64,000 nt of DNA from Oceanibacterium hippocampi. Lineage in GTDB: Bacteria > Pseudomonadota > Alphaproteobacteria > Sneathiellales > Sneathiellaceae. Below the pieces are notes generated by a model that saw nothing but the letters and a program-made list of their open reading frames with translations, was not told the DNA's origin and searched no databases. Below are positions 48,185 to 56,530 of the stretch, in pieces. Position 1 is the first letter of the stretch. The number at the start of each line of letters is the position of its first letter. Where the stretch lies: assembly GCF_900172325.1 (NCBI RefSeq), contig NZ_FWFR01000003.1, positions 496,001 to 560,000 of the forward strand, in the 5' to 3' direction. The position numbers were made by a program, and so were the translations under genes.

Positions 48185-49252
48185 GTGGCGACACGGCTTG
48201 GCAACGCAATCGGCATACTCCGAATCGCCGGATATTCGGTTCTTTCGCTCGGGGTTTTGTCCGCCGTGGCGGTCGAGCGGGCATCGGCCCAGGACACCGT
48301 GGTCATCGGCGGCAGCGGACAGCCGTCCGTCGAGGTGAATCTCGACGCCGTCGAACACTCAGGATCGCTGGGCCGTGGCCCGGGCCTGCCCGGCGGCTCG
48401 GGTGTCGGACCGATCAACGATCCCGCCGGCGGGATCACGCTGCGTCCGCCCGCCGGCGTCGCCGGCAACCCGGTCGCGATCCCGGGTACGGCGCCGTCAC
48501 CGGCCGCCGTTGGCACGCTGAGGCCGCCCGTACCGGCGCAACGCCCGATGGTCGCGACGACACCGGCGCCCGCCCCGGCACCTGTCGCAACGGCGAAGAC
48601 GACCCCGACGGCAACACCCACCGGCACGGTAGCAACCGCCCGTCCGGCGGTTCCGGTTCCCCCGGCGCCGAAGATACCCGCCAAGCCCAGCGAGAATGCG
48701 ACCGTCGCGCCGAAGCCGCCGGCCCCGAAGCCCGCCACCGGGATGTCCGCTCCCGCGACCGGCACCGGAACGGCGCCCACGCCCACTGCCCCGCCGGCGC
48801 CGACACCGGCCCCCGTCGTTACGGCGCCGTCCGCCCCCGAACCGGCCCCGGCACCGGCCAGGCCCGAGACCGCCCCGGCCACCTTGGCGAAAGCCGATCC
48901 CGGCTCCGCCGCAATCGCCAGCGCGCGGCCAGCGGCGCCGATCGGCGAGGCGGTCACGATTGCCTTCGCGGGCGACGCGGTCGAACTCGGCTCTGACGCC
49001 CGTGCCGCACTGGATGGTGTCGTCGGCGCGCTCAAGGACAACGACCAGCGTGTCCAGCTCAAGGCCTTCGCCGCCGACACCGGCGAGGGCGCGAATTCCG
49101 CCCGCCGGGTCTCGCTCAGCCGCGCGCTCGCGGTCCGCGCCTACATGATCGACGGCGGCGTCCGCTCGACCCGGATCGACGTCCGCGCCCTCGGCGATGC
49201 CGACGACGGCGGCGATGCCGACCGCGTCGATATCGTGATGTTGCAGCAATGA
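48185..49252 (+). CDS. Exported OmpA-like protein with Pro/Ala linker
   Basis: A 355-residue secreted protein starting at a GTG (48185) with GAGG upstream. A signal peptide (about residues 1-34, ending ERASAQ) is followed by a short N-terminal region, a long Pro/Ala/Thr-rich linker (about residues 65-240), and a C-terminal OmpA-like domain (VTIAFAGDAVELGSDARAALDGVVGALKDNDQRVQLKAFAADTGEGANSARRVSLSRALAVRAYMIDGGV). The OmpA domain lacks the usual HTD/Gly signature, so peptidoglycan binding may be changed. Its stop overlaps the start of the MotA-like gene (ATGA), so the two are translationally coupled. Confidence 0.75.
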   Translation: MATRLGNAIGILRIAGYSVLSLGVLSAVAVERASAQDTVVIGGSGQPSVEVNLDAVEHSGSLGRGPGLPGGSGVGPINDPAGGITLRPPAGVAGNPVAIPGTAPSPAAVGTLRPPVPAQRPMVATTPAPAPAPVATAKTTPTATPTGTVATARPAVPVPPAPKIPAKPSENATVAPKPPAPKPATGMSAPATGTGTAPTPTAPPAPTPAPVVTAPSAPEPAPAPARPETAPATLAKADPGSAAIASARPAAPIGEAVTIAFAGDAVELGSDARAALDGVVGALKDNDQRVQLKAFAADTGEGANSARRVSLSRALAVRAYMIDGGVRSTRIDVRALGDADDGGDADRVDIVMLQQ

Positions 49253-50436
49253 GGGCGGAAGCGCAGGGAGAAGGCCGCCGCAGCGCCGCGTCCGAGATGA
49301 CGCGGCCGAGGCGCTATATCGTCCGGATGTCGCTGTTCGTCGCCGCGGTGCTGATCGTCGCCGGGGTTCTTGCCGGGCCGATCCAGATGGCGTTCATGAG
49401 CAATCCCTGGCTCAACGGGATCATCATCGGCGTCGCCCTGATCGGCTGCCTCTACACCTTCCGCCAGGTCCTCATCCTCGGCCCGGAAGTGCGCTGGATG
49501 GAAAGCATGCGGCGGAACGATCCGTCGCTCTCGGTACAGCGGCCGCCGATCCTGCTTGCCCCGATCGCCAAGATCCTCGGTGACCGCAGCAAGCCACTCC
49601 GGCTATCGACCCTGTCGCTCAGTTCGCTGCTCGATTCGATCAGCCTGCGGCTCGACGAGGGGCACGAGATCTCCCGTTACATGATCAACCTGCTGATCTT
49701 TCTCGGGCTGCTCGGAACCTTTTACGGCCTGCTCATCACGATCGGCTCGGTCGGCGCCGCGATCAACGCGCTCAGCGTCGCGAGCGGCGATTTCACGACT
49801 ATCTTCGACGACCTGAAGACCGGTCTCGAGGGGCCGCTCGACGGCATGGGCACGGCCTTTTCCTCGTCATTGTTCGGCCTCGCCGGCTCACTCGTCCTCG
49901 GCTTCCTCGACCTGCAGGCCAACCAGGCGCAGAACCGCTTCTATCGCGACCTCGAGGAATGGCTGACCTCGGTCACCAAGTTCTCGTCCGGCTCGGCCAT
50001 GGGCGACGGCGACCAGTCGGTCCCCGCTTACGTCCAGGCCCTGCTGGAACAGACTGCCGACAGTCTCGACAACCTGCAGCGCACGCTGTCGCGTTCCGAG
50101 GAGGGGCGCGGCTCCGCCCAGGCCGGCATGTACCGGCTGATCGAGCGGCTGACGACCCTGACCGACCAGATGCGGAGCGAGCAGGAGCTGATGGTGAAAC
50201 TGGCGGAGAACCAGATGGAGCTCCGGCCGGTCCTGCAACGGCTGAACAGCAGCCTGGACGAGATGGGCCTCGATCAGGCCTCGCGCAACCATATCCGCAA
50301 TCTCGACGTCTACGTGATGCGCATCCTGGAAGAATCCGCGGCCGGCCGTGAGCAGTTGGTGCAGGAAGTGCGGAGCGAGATCAAGCTCCTCGCCCGCACC
50401 ATCGCCGCGATCGCCGAGGACGACCGGCGCGGCTGA
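49249..50436 (+). CDS. MotA/TolQ/ExbB-like proton channel protein
   Basis: A 395-residue inner-membrane protein with four helices at about residues 27-45, 52-72, 144-166 and 203-225. The latter two have the MotA/TolQ signatures LIFLGLLGTFYGLLITIGSVG and GMGTAFSSSLFGLAGSLVLGFL. Its tail (about residues 250-395) is a long cytoplasmic helical region with coiled-coil character. It pairs with the MotB-like gene just downstream, so the two likely form a 5:2 ion-driven motor. No flagellar gene is nearby. It is distinct from the tolQ gene at 32 kb. Confidence 0.85.
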   Translation: MRAEAQGEGRRSAASEMTRPRRYIVRMSLFVAAVLIVAGVLAGPIQMAFMSNPWLNGIIIGVALIGCLYTFRQVLILGPEVRWMESMRRNDPSLSVQRPPILLAPIAKILGDRSKPLRLSTLSLSSLLDSISLRLDEGHEISRYMINLLIFLGLLGTFYGLLITIGSVGAAINALSVASGDFTTIFDDLKTGLEGPLDGMGTAFSSSLFGLAGSLVLGFLDLQANQAQNRFYRDLEEWLTSVTKFSSGSAMGDGDQSVPAYVQALLEQTADSLDNLQRTLSRSEEGRGSAQAGMYRLIERLTTLTDQMRSEQELMVKLAENQMELRPVLQRLNSSLDEMGLDQASRNHIRNLDVYVMRILEESAAGREQLVQEVRSEIKLLARTIAAIAEDDRRG

Positions 50437-50447
50437 GGGGCCCGCCG

Positions 50448-52064
50448 ATGGCTCGGAAGCGCGCCCGCAATTCGCACAGTTCGAGCGAGATCTGGCCGGG
50501 CTTCGTCGATGCGCTGTCCTCGCTCCTGCTCGTCATCATCTTCCTGCTCGTCGTCTTCGTCCTGGCGCAGTTCTTCCTGTCGCAGGCGCTGTCCGGCCGT
50601 GACGAGGCGCTCGCCCGGCTCAGCCAGCAGGTTGACGAGCTTGCCGATCTGCTGGCGCTCGAACGACGCGCCAATTCGGAACTGCGCGGCAATGTCGCCG
50701 AACTGTCGGCCTCGCTCCAGACATCCAACCGGGAACGCGATTCGCTGATCATCCGGCTCGACGAGCTGAGCCAGCGCGTCGAGGTGGCGGAGAGCGAACG
50801 CGACAGGCTTGTCCTGCAATTGCAGCGGGCCGACGCCGACCGGAAGGAACTGGAAGAGAAGATCGCCGCCGCGGAGAATGCCGCCGAGGCCGACAAGGAG
50901 ACGATCCGCGTCTACCTCTCCGAGGCGGAGAGCCTGCGCCGCGACATCGCGACGCTCAAGGAAACCCGGGCCAGGCTCGAAAGCGATCTCGCCGACCTGC
51001 TCGCCACGCTCAAGGCGGCGCAGGAGAAGGTCGCGGATCTCGATCGGCAATACAGCGAGAGCGAGAAGGCCCGCGCCGCGCTCAGCGAAACCCTGGCGAG
51101 GCGCGAGGCCCGGATCGAGGATCTCGCCGCCGCCCTGCTGGCAGAGCAGGAGAAGGCCGGCAAGCAGGAAGCGGACATCGCCGAACTCCTCGACGACGCG
51201 GAGAAGCGCAAGGCGCTGCTGGCCGAGCTGCGGGCCAGCCTCGCCGACAGGGAGAACGATCTCGGGGCGCTTCGCGACCGCTCGAAGGAGCTCGAGGCGA
51301 AGCTCGCGGACGAGCAGGAGCGGACACAGCTCGCGCAGAAGGAGATCGCCGACCGGAAGGTCGAGCTTTCGGAACTGCAGGCGCTTTATTTCCAGACCGA
51401 GGAATCGCTGAACCGCGAGGAGAAGGCGAGCGCCGCGGCGAACGCGCAGGTGACCGCACTGAACGTCCAGATCGCGGCCTTGCGCGGGCAACTCGCCAGC
51501 CTGCAGGAGGCCCTCGACGCGGCCGAGGCGCGCGACAAGGACCAGAAGGTCCAGATTGCCGACCTCGGCAAGCGGCTCAACCAGGCGCTCGCCCAGAAGG
51601 TCCAGGAACTGCAGCGCTACCGTTCCGAATTCTTCGGCCGCCTGCGCGCCGTTCTGCAGAATCGCCCCGGCATTACCGTGGTCGGCGACCGTTTCGTCTT
51701 CCAGTCCGAGATCCTGTTCGCCCAGGGCAGCGCGGTGCTCGGCGAACTGGGCCAGGACCAGATGCAGCGCTTCGCCGAAACCCTGCTCGAGATCGCCGCC
51801 GACATTCCGCCGGATATCGACTGGATCCTGCGTGTCGATGGCCATACCGACGCCTTGCCGATCTCGACGGCGCAATTCCCCTCCAACTGGGAACTGTCGA
51901 CCGCGCGCGCCGTCTCGGTAGTCAAGTTCCTGGTCGCACAGGGCGTGCCGGCGCGCCGCCTCGCGGCCACCGGATTCGGCCAGTTCCAGCCGCTCGATTC
52001 CGGATCGGACGAGATCGCCTTCCGCCGCAACCGGCGGATCGAGCTCAAGCTTACCGAACGCTAG
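50448..52064 (+). CDS. MotB/OmpA-like protein with long coiled coil
   Basis: A 538-residue protein with one N-terminal helix (FVDALSSLLLVIIFLLVVFVLAQFFL, conserved proton-path Asp21), then about 330 residues of heptad-rich coiled coil (residues ~45-385), and a C-terminal OmpA domain (VVGDRFVFQSEILFAQGSAVLGE, DIDWILRVDGHTDALPI, NWELSTARAVSVVKFLVAQGVPARRLAATGFGQFQP, RRNRRIEL) complete with the peptidoglycan-binding Asp and Arg. The coiled coil would span the periplasm far beyond flagellar MotB. The gene follows the MotA-like gene by 11 bases. Target and force output are unknown. Confidence 0.85.
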   Translation: MARKRARNSHSSSEIWPGFVDALSSLLLVIIFLLVVFVLAQFFLSQALSGRDEALARLSQQVDELADLLALERRANSELRGNVAELSASLQTSNRERDSLIIRLDELSQRVEVAESERDRLVLQLQRADADRKELEEKIAAAENAAEADKETIRVYLSEAESLRRDIATLKETRARLESDLADLLATLKAAQEKVADLDRQYSESEKARAALSETLARREARIEDLAAALLAEQEKAGKQEADIAELLDDAEKRKALLAELRASLADRENDLGALRDRSKELEAKLADEQERTQLAQKEIADRKVELSELQALYFQTEESLNREEKASAAANAQVTALNVQIAALRGQLASLQEALDAAEARDKDQKVQIADLGKRLNQALAQKVQELQRYRSEFFGRLRAVLQNRPGITVVGDRFVFQSEILFAQGSAVLGELGQDQMQRFAETLLEIAADIPPDIDWILRVDGHTDALPISTAQFPSNWELSTARAVSVVKFLVAQGVPARRLAATGFGQFQPLDSGSDEIAFRRNRRIELKLTER

Positions 52065-52094
52065 GGCGACATCCGACCGGGCCGAACCGCCCGC

Positions 52095-53165
52095 TCAGGG
52101 CAGACGACAGTCGAGGAACCGCGTTTCGAAGACCGCGCCGACCAGCAGCCGCGTCCCGTCGCGGACCGCGACCGAGGCGCCGGAAAGCCGGTCGCCGGCA
52201 TCGAGGAAGACCTGGTCCCTGACGAAGGCGCCGCTTGCCCCCTTCTTCAGTTCCAGGATCTCGCTCGGCGACAGCTTGTTGCCGTTGAAGGAATGGCCGA
52301 CGAAGCTCAGCAACTGCGGATGACCGGCGACCCAGAGCGCACCGTCCGAATCGACGCTGATATTGTCGACGCCGGTGCCAGCGTCATATTCGCGGGCGGG
52401 CCGCAGGCCGCCATCGGCAAGGCGCCGGTAGACGTTGATCTTGCGCCCGACGGTGGCCGCCACGTAAACCTCTGCCCCGTCCTTCGACAGCGCGATGCCG
52501 TTCGCGTAGGCAAGGTCGTCTGCGACGATCCGGAAGGTGCCGTGGTCATAACGCACGACGTTCGACAGGGGCAGCTGCAGATACTCCTCCGCCAGCCGCA
52601 GCAGCCCCATTGGGTTGCCATGGTCGTTGGTCGCGTAGAAGCTCTCCGGCCCGGTTGCGGCAATGTCGTTGGGGCTGATCAGGGACGGCCCGGTGATCGT
52701 CTTCAGATGGCGAAGCTTCCGGTCCTCGAAGGCAAACAGCTCGACCGTATGGCGATAACCGGTGCCTTCGGCGCCGGCCTCGGGATGGTTGACCACGAAC
52801 AGCCGGGCCTTGCCGTCGGGTCCGACCCAGAGGTCGATGCCATGCGGATGGAAGTCGTCGCCGAGCCCGTCGTCCAGCCGTATCGGCTCGGCATTCGGCT
52901 GGTCGAGGGCATAGAGATAGAGACCGCCCTTGATCGCCTCGCCGCGCATCTGCGCGCGGCGATCGTCACCGGAAATGATCGCGACCTCGCCGCCCGGCGC
53001 GATGACGATATCCTCGGCCCCGGTTATGCCCTGGACCGCCCGGCAGACACCGGCGAAATGCGGTTCGATGGTGCGGAACTGGCCGGCCGACCAGAAGGTG
53101 TAGATCACGAAGCCGACCGCCAGAGCGATCAGGGTGACGCAAATGACGAACAGCGAGCGGATCAA
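52095..53165 (-). CDS. Paraoxonase/arylesterase-like beta-propeller protein
   Basis: A 356-residue protein with an N-terminal membrane helix (residues ~5-27, LFVICVTLIALAVGFVIYTFW) and a six-bladed propeller of the serum paraoxonase group. Family-specific motifs are FHPHGIDLW (active-site His dyad region), ISPNDIAATGPESFYATNDHG (calcium-binding Asn and Asp), YANGIALSKDG and VDNISVDSDGALWVAGHP. Paraoxonases hydrolyse lactones, and bacterial ones may act on quorum-sensing or other lactones. The natural substrate here is unknown. It is anchored at the periplasmic face. It is convergent with the MotB-like gene. Confidence 0.85.
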   Translation of the reverse strand: MIRSLFVICVTLIALAVGFVIYTFWSAGQFRTIEPHFAGVCRAVQGITGAEDIVIAPGGEVAIISGDDRRAQMRGEAIKGGLYLYALDQPNAEPIRLDDGLGDDFHPHGIDLWVGPDGKARLFVVNHPEAGAEGTGYRHTVELFAFEDRKLRHLKTITGPSLISPNDIAATGPESFYATNDHGNPMGLLRLAEEYLQLPLSNVVRYDHGTFRIVADDLAYANGIALSKDGAEVYVAATVGRKINVYRRLADGGLRPAREYDAGTGVDNISVDSDGALWVAGHPQLLSFVGHSFNGNKLSPSEILELKKGASGAFVRDQVFLDAGDRLSGASVAVRDGTRLLVGAVFETRFLDCRLP

Positions 53166-53194
53166 GCCCCGCCTCCTTCAGCGACGGGGCCGGA

Positions 53195-55021
53195 TCATTG
53201 CGCGGCCTCCCCGGACAGTCCCGCCATGCCGTTCTCGAACTGCAGCTTGGCCAGCCGGGCATAGAGGCCGCCGCCGCGCATCAGCTCGTCATGCCTGCCG
53301 AGCGCGACAACGCGACCATTCTCAATCACCGCGATCCGGTCGGCCTTGAGCACGGTCGCCAGCCGGTGGGCGATGACGAGCGTCGTGCGGCCCTCGCGGA
53401 GCCGGTCGAGGGCGCCCTGCACCAGCCTCTCGCTTTCCGCGTCGAGCGCCGAGGTCGCCTCGTCGAGCAGCAGGACCGAGGGATTCCGCAGAACCGCCCT
53501 GGCGATCGCCACGCGCTGCTTCTGGCCGCCGGACAGGCGCACGCCGCGCTCGCCGAGCTCGCTCTGGAACCCCTCCGGCATGGCGTCGATGAAATCCGCC
53601 GCGGCAGCCGCATCGGCGGCCGCGCGCACGGCCCGGTCGTCGGCCTCGGGCCGCCCGTAGCGAATGTTCTCCAGCGCCGTCGCGGCGAACATCACCGGCT
53701 CCTGCGGCACCAGTCCGAAGACCTGCCGCAGCGCTTCCGGTTCCGTCTCGTCGATCGGCACGTCGTCGAGCGTGATCCGCCCCGACTGCGGATCGTAGAA
53801 GCGGAGCAGGGTCTGGAACACCGTCGTCTTGCCGGCGCCCGACGGGCCGACCAGGGCAACCGTCTCGCCGGGCTCGACGGTCAGAGAGAAGCCGTTCAGC
53901 GCGGCGACGTCCGGGCGTGTCGGATAGTGAAAGGTGACGTTGTCGAAGACGATCCGGCCGGCGGTCGGACTGGGCAGCGCGGCCGGCACCTCCGGCGCGC
54001 GAATGTCCGGCTCGGCCGCGAGCAGTTCGAGCAGCCGTTCTGCGGCGCCCGCCGCGCGTTGCAACTCGCCCCAGACCTCGCTCAGCGCGCCGACCGCGCC
54101 GGCGACGAAGACCGCGTAGAGCACGAAGGCACTCAGCACGCCTCCCGACATCTCGCCCGCGACCACCGCACGCGCGCCGATCCAGAGAACCAGCACGACG
54201 GATCCGAAGATCAGGCTGATGACGATCCCGGTCAGCCAAGAGCGGGCACGGATCCGCAGCAGCGCCGCCTCGAAGGCCGCCTCGACGGTTCCGCCGAAAC
54301 GGCTTTGTTCGAATCGCTCGTGGGTGAATGCCTGGACCGTCTGGATGGCGCCCAGTACCTCGCCGGCTCGCGCGCTCAGGTCGGCGACCCGGTCCTGGCT
54401 GTCGCGGCTCAGGCGACGGACCCGGCGGCCGAAAAAGACGATCGGGACGACGACGAAAGGGACCACCAGGCAGACAGTGCCGGCAAGCTTCGGGCTCGTC
54501 ACCACCATCATTGCCAGCCCGCCGATCAGCAGCAGGATGTTGCGGAGCGCGATCGAGATCGACGAGCCGACCACCGTCTGGATCACCGTCGTGTCGGTGG
54601 TCAGGCGGGAAAGCACCTCGCCGGTCCGGGTCGTCTCGAAAAATGCCGGGTTCAGCGTGACGATATGGTCGAACACCGCCTTGCGGATATCGGCGATGAC
54701 CCGTTCGCCAAGCCAGGTGACAAGGTAGAAGCGGGCGACCGTCGCCGCGGCCAGAATCAGCGCGACACCGAGCAAGGCGAGGAAATAGAGGTCGACGAAT
54801 CCGCCGTCGTCGCCGGAAAACCCGTGGTCGATCACCCGGCGAAGCGCCTGCGGAATGGCGAGCGTCGCCCCTGCCGCGACTACCAGCGCCACGCCGGCGC
54901 CGGCGATCACCCCGCGATAGGGCAAGGCGAAAATCATGAGTCGGCGCAGCTTCGCCAGGTCGCGGCTTTTCGGCCGTTCGTCCGTCGCGCCCGCCCCGGC
55001 GTTGCTGTTTTTCTCGCTCAC
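53195..55021 (-). CDS. MsbA-type ABC exporter (fused membrane and ATPase domains)
   Basis: A 608-residue half-transporter. Six membrane helices span about residues 25-330 (GVIAGAGVALVVAAGATLAI, YFLALLGVALILAAATVARFYL, ILLLIGGLAMMVV, VVLVLWIGARAV). The ATPase domain has Walker A VGPSGAGKTTVFQTLLRFYDP, the Q-loop GLVPQEPVMF, the signature VRLSGGQKQRVAIARAVLRNP and Walker B LLLDEATSALDAESE. The pattern fits lipid or drug exporters of the MsbA/LmrA group. Substrate cannot be read from sequence. It is divergent from rpmE. Confidence 0.93.
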   Translation of the reverse strand: MSEKNSNAGAGATDERPKSRDLAKLRRLMIFALPYRGVIAGAGVALVVAAGATLAIPQALRRVIDHGFSGDDGGFVDLYFLALLGVALILAAATVARFYLVTWLGERVIADIRKAVFDHIVTLNPAFFETTRTGEVLSRLTTDTTVIQTVVGSSISIALRNILLLIGGLAMMVVTSPKLAGTVCLVVPFVVVPIVFFGRRVRRLSRDSQDRVADLSARAGEVLGAIQTVQAFTHERFEQSRFGGTVEAAFEAALLRIRARSWLTGIVISLIFGSVVLVLWIGARAVVAGEMSGGVLSAFVLYAVFVAGAVGALSEVWGELQRAAGAAERLLELLAAEPDIRAPEVPAALPSPTAGRIVFDNVTFHYPTRPDVAALNGFSLTVEPGETVALVGPSGAGKTTVFQTLLRFYDPQSGRITLDDVPIDETEPEALRQVFGLVPQEPVMFAATALENIRYGRPEADDRAVRAAADAAAAADFIDAMPEGFQSELGERGVRLSGGQKQRVAIARAVLRNPSVLLLDEATSALDAESERLVQGALDRLREGRTTLVIAHRLATVLKADRIAVIENGRVVALGRHDELMRGGGLYARLAKLQFENGMAGLSGEAAQ

Positions 55022-55158
55022 CCCGATCGACCCGTCTCGCCTACAATGACACCCTGCTCGACGCGTTTGCGCGAGAGCCGGGTATAACAGGCGGCCCGAT
55101 CCACAACAAGGCCGAGGGGCGCCGCCGGAAGGTCAGGCCCGCGCTGGCGATTCCCGAC

Positions 55159-55187
55159 TTGCGCCGCGACCGGCAAATGACTATAAG
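55159..55187 (+). promoter_or_regulatory. Promoter of rpmE
   Basis: TTGCGC (55159-55164) and TATAAG (55182-55187) are separated by an ideal 17-base spacer. Transcription would begin near 55195, about 20 bases before the rpmE ATG, with AGGAG ahead of the start. This fits a strong ribosomal-protein promoter. Confidence 0.75.
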
Positions 55188-55214
55188 ACCGGCTCGCCGA
55201 CTAGGAGATGCGAG

Positions 55215-55436
55215 ATGAAGAAGGACATTCACCCCGACTATCACGAGATCGTCGTCGAGATGACCGACGGCACGACCTACAAGACGCGGTCGACGTGGGG
55301 CAAGGAGGGCGACGTTCTGAAGCTGGATATCGACAGCAAGAGCCACCCGGCATGGACCGGCGGGTCGCAGCGCGTCCGCGACGCTGGTCAGGTCGCGAAG
55401 TTCAACAAGCGTTTCGCCAGTTTCGGCCTCAAGTAA
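55215..55436 (+). CDS. rpmE: 50S ribosomal protein L31
   Basis: A 73-residue ribosomal protein: [49 protein letters not shown], ending KRFASFGLK. It lacks the zinc-binding cysteines of the C+ form, so it belongs to the C- type that does not need zinc. A clear promoter and a strong terminator bracket it, so it is a monocistronic unit. Confidence 0.97.
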   Translation: MKKDIHPDYHEIVVEMTDGTTYKTRSTWGKEGDVLKLDIDSKSHPAWTGGSQRVRDAGQVAKFNKRFASFGLK

Positions 55437-55465
55437 TCGCTGCACCCGTCCGCTTCGGCGGATCG

Positions 55466-55497
55466 GAAAAAGGCGCCCGTACGGGCGCCTTTTTTGT
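55466..55497 (+). terminator. Intrinsic terminator of rpmE
   Basis: A perfect GGCGCCCGT/ACGGGCGCC stem is followed by a run of seven T and preceded by AAAAA, so it can end transcription in both directions: rightward from rpmE and leftward from the far side if needed. It lies 30 bases past the rpmE stop. Confidence 0.9.
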
Positions 55498-55523
55498 TGG
55501 CCGGATGCTGTGCCGCGCGCGGA

Positions 55524-55943
55524 CTAGCCGGGCATCGTATAGAGATCGGCCTCTTCACGGATCATCGCGTCGAGACGGGCAAGCCGGCGATAGAGCAACT
55601 CGCTCCGACGCAGCAGCTCGCGCATCTGGCGCGGCAGCTTCTCATGGTCGATCAGGGGCTCGGCAAGACACGTCTCGTCGTTGCCCAGCCGGTATTCCTC
55701 GGTGAACAGGAATTCCGCGTCGAGCGTGCCCTCGTGCCGGGCCCGAAGTATCGTCAGCCAGGCCATCGCCTCGGTCAGAAGCGTGGTCAGCTTCAACGTC
55801 TCGGCGCTGTAGGCCAGGCTGTCGACCGGTTCTAGCGTAGCCGTGAAGCCAGCGCCGGGGCCTTCGAAATACTCGCGCGCATCCTCGACCAGGCTGACCG
55901 CTTCGTCATAGGTCTTCGTGAAAAATACTGAGCCTTGCACCAC
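55524..55943 (-). CDS. rcdA: RcdA-like DUF1465 protein
   Basis: A 139-residue helical protein of the DUF1465 family: FFTKTYDEAVSLVEDAREYFEG, ETLKLTTLLTEAMAWLTILRARHEGTLDAEF, LPRQMRELLRRSELLYRRLARLDAMI. In Caulobacter the family member RcdA is an adaptor that helps ClpXP degrade the master regulator CtrA. This copy is shorter than Caulobacter RcdA but covers the core three helices. CpdR, PopA and CtrA genes are not in the window. The assignment as RcdA rests on family memory. Confidence 0.7.
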   Translation of the reverse strand: MVQGSVFFTKTYDEAVSLVEDAREYFEGPGAGFTATLEPVDSLAYSAETLKLTTLLTEAMAWLTILRARHEGTLDAEFLFTEEYRLGNDETCLAEPLIDHEKLPRQMRELLRRSELLYRRLARLDAMIREEADLYTMPG

Positions 55944-56069
55944 ACACCTCTGTCCGCCCCGCCGGGCGGGATGATCGATCCCTCCCGCTACAAATCGGGA
56001 TGACCGACCCTAGATCCAAGATGCTAAGAATTGGTGAGGGCGAACTGTCGGCGCATGTTTCGTTATCGC

Positions 56070-56513
56070 TCAGCCATCCTGCAACGCCCGTTGCTCGAAC
56101 GCCTCGATCCGGCGCACCAGTCCGGCCGGCACCGGCACCGTCTTGCGGGTCGTCTGGTCGGTGTTCACCCAGACGATCTCTCCCGTGGCCAGCAGCGTCT
56201 CGCCGCCCTTCGGATAGACGCCGAGCAGGAACTGGATCGACGAGCGGCCGATCCGCCCGGTCCGGCAGCAGCAGTCGATTTCGTCATCGAAGCGGATCGG
56301 TGCCTTGTACTCGACAAGCGAGCGGACGAGGTGGAAATCCGTTCCCGTCTCCTCCGGCATCGTCTGGTAGGAAAAGCCGAGCGCCCGGAGATACTCGGTG
56401 ATCGCGGTATCGTAATAGGTCAGGTAGTGGGCATTGAAGACCACGCCCTGGCCGTCGATCTCGGAATAGCGGACGCGAAGCGGAAACGAGAAGCGGTAGT
56501 CGGACCTCGACAT
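56070..56513 (-). CDS. 4HBT-family acyl-CoA thioesterase
   Basis: A 147-residue hot-dog protein: FPLRVRYSEIDGQGVVFNAHYLTYYDTAITEYLRALGF has the catalytic Asp in the EIDGQGVV loop of the 4-hydroxybenzoyl-CoA thioesterase group, and VRSLVEYKAPIRFDDEID continues the fold. The ATG at 56513 has GGGGGA just upstream. It follows the rhamnose genes by 17 bases and may share their transcript, but its substrate is unknown. A second such enzyme (YbgC) lies in the tol cluster. Confidence 0.88.
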   Translation of the reverse strand: MSRSDYRFSFPLRVRYSEIDGQGVVFNAHYLTYYDTAITEYLRALGFSYQTMPEETGTDFHLVRSLVEYKAPIRFDDEIDCCCRTGRIGRSSIQFLLGVYPKGGETLLATGEIVWVNTDQTTRKTVPVPAGLVRRIEAFEQRALQDG

Positions 56514-56530
56514 TTTTCCCCCTGGGACAA

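Noticed and set aside
49249-52064. Zorya anti-phage system (ZorA/ZorB)
   Set aside because: The MotA/MotB-like pair is similar in kind, but ZorC, ZorD or ZorE genes are absent, and the long coiled coil is in the B subunit while ZorA carries the long tail.
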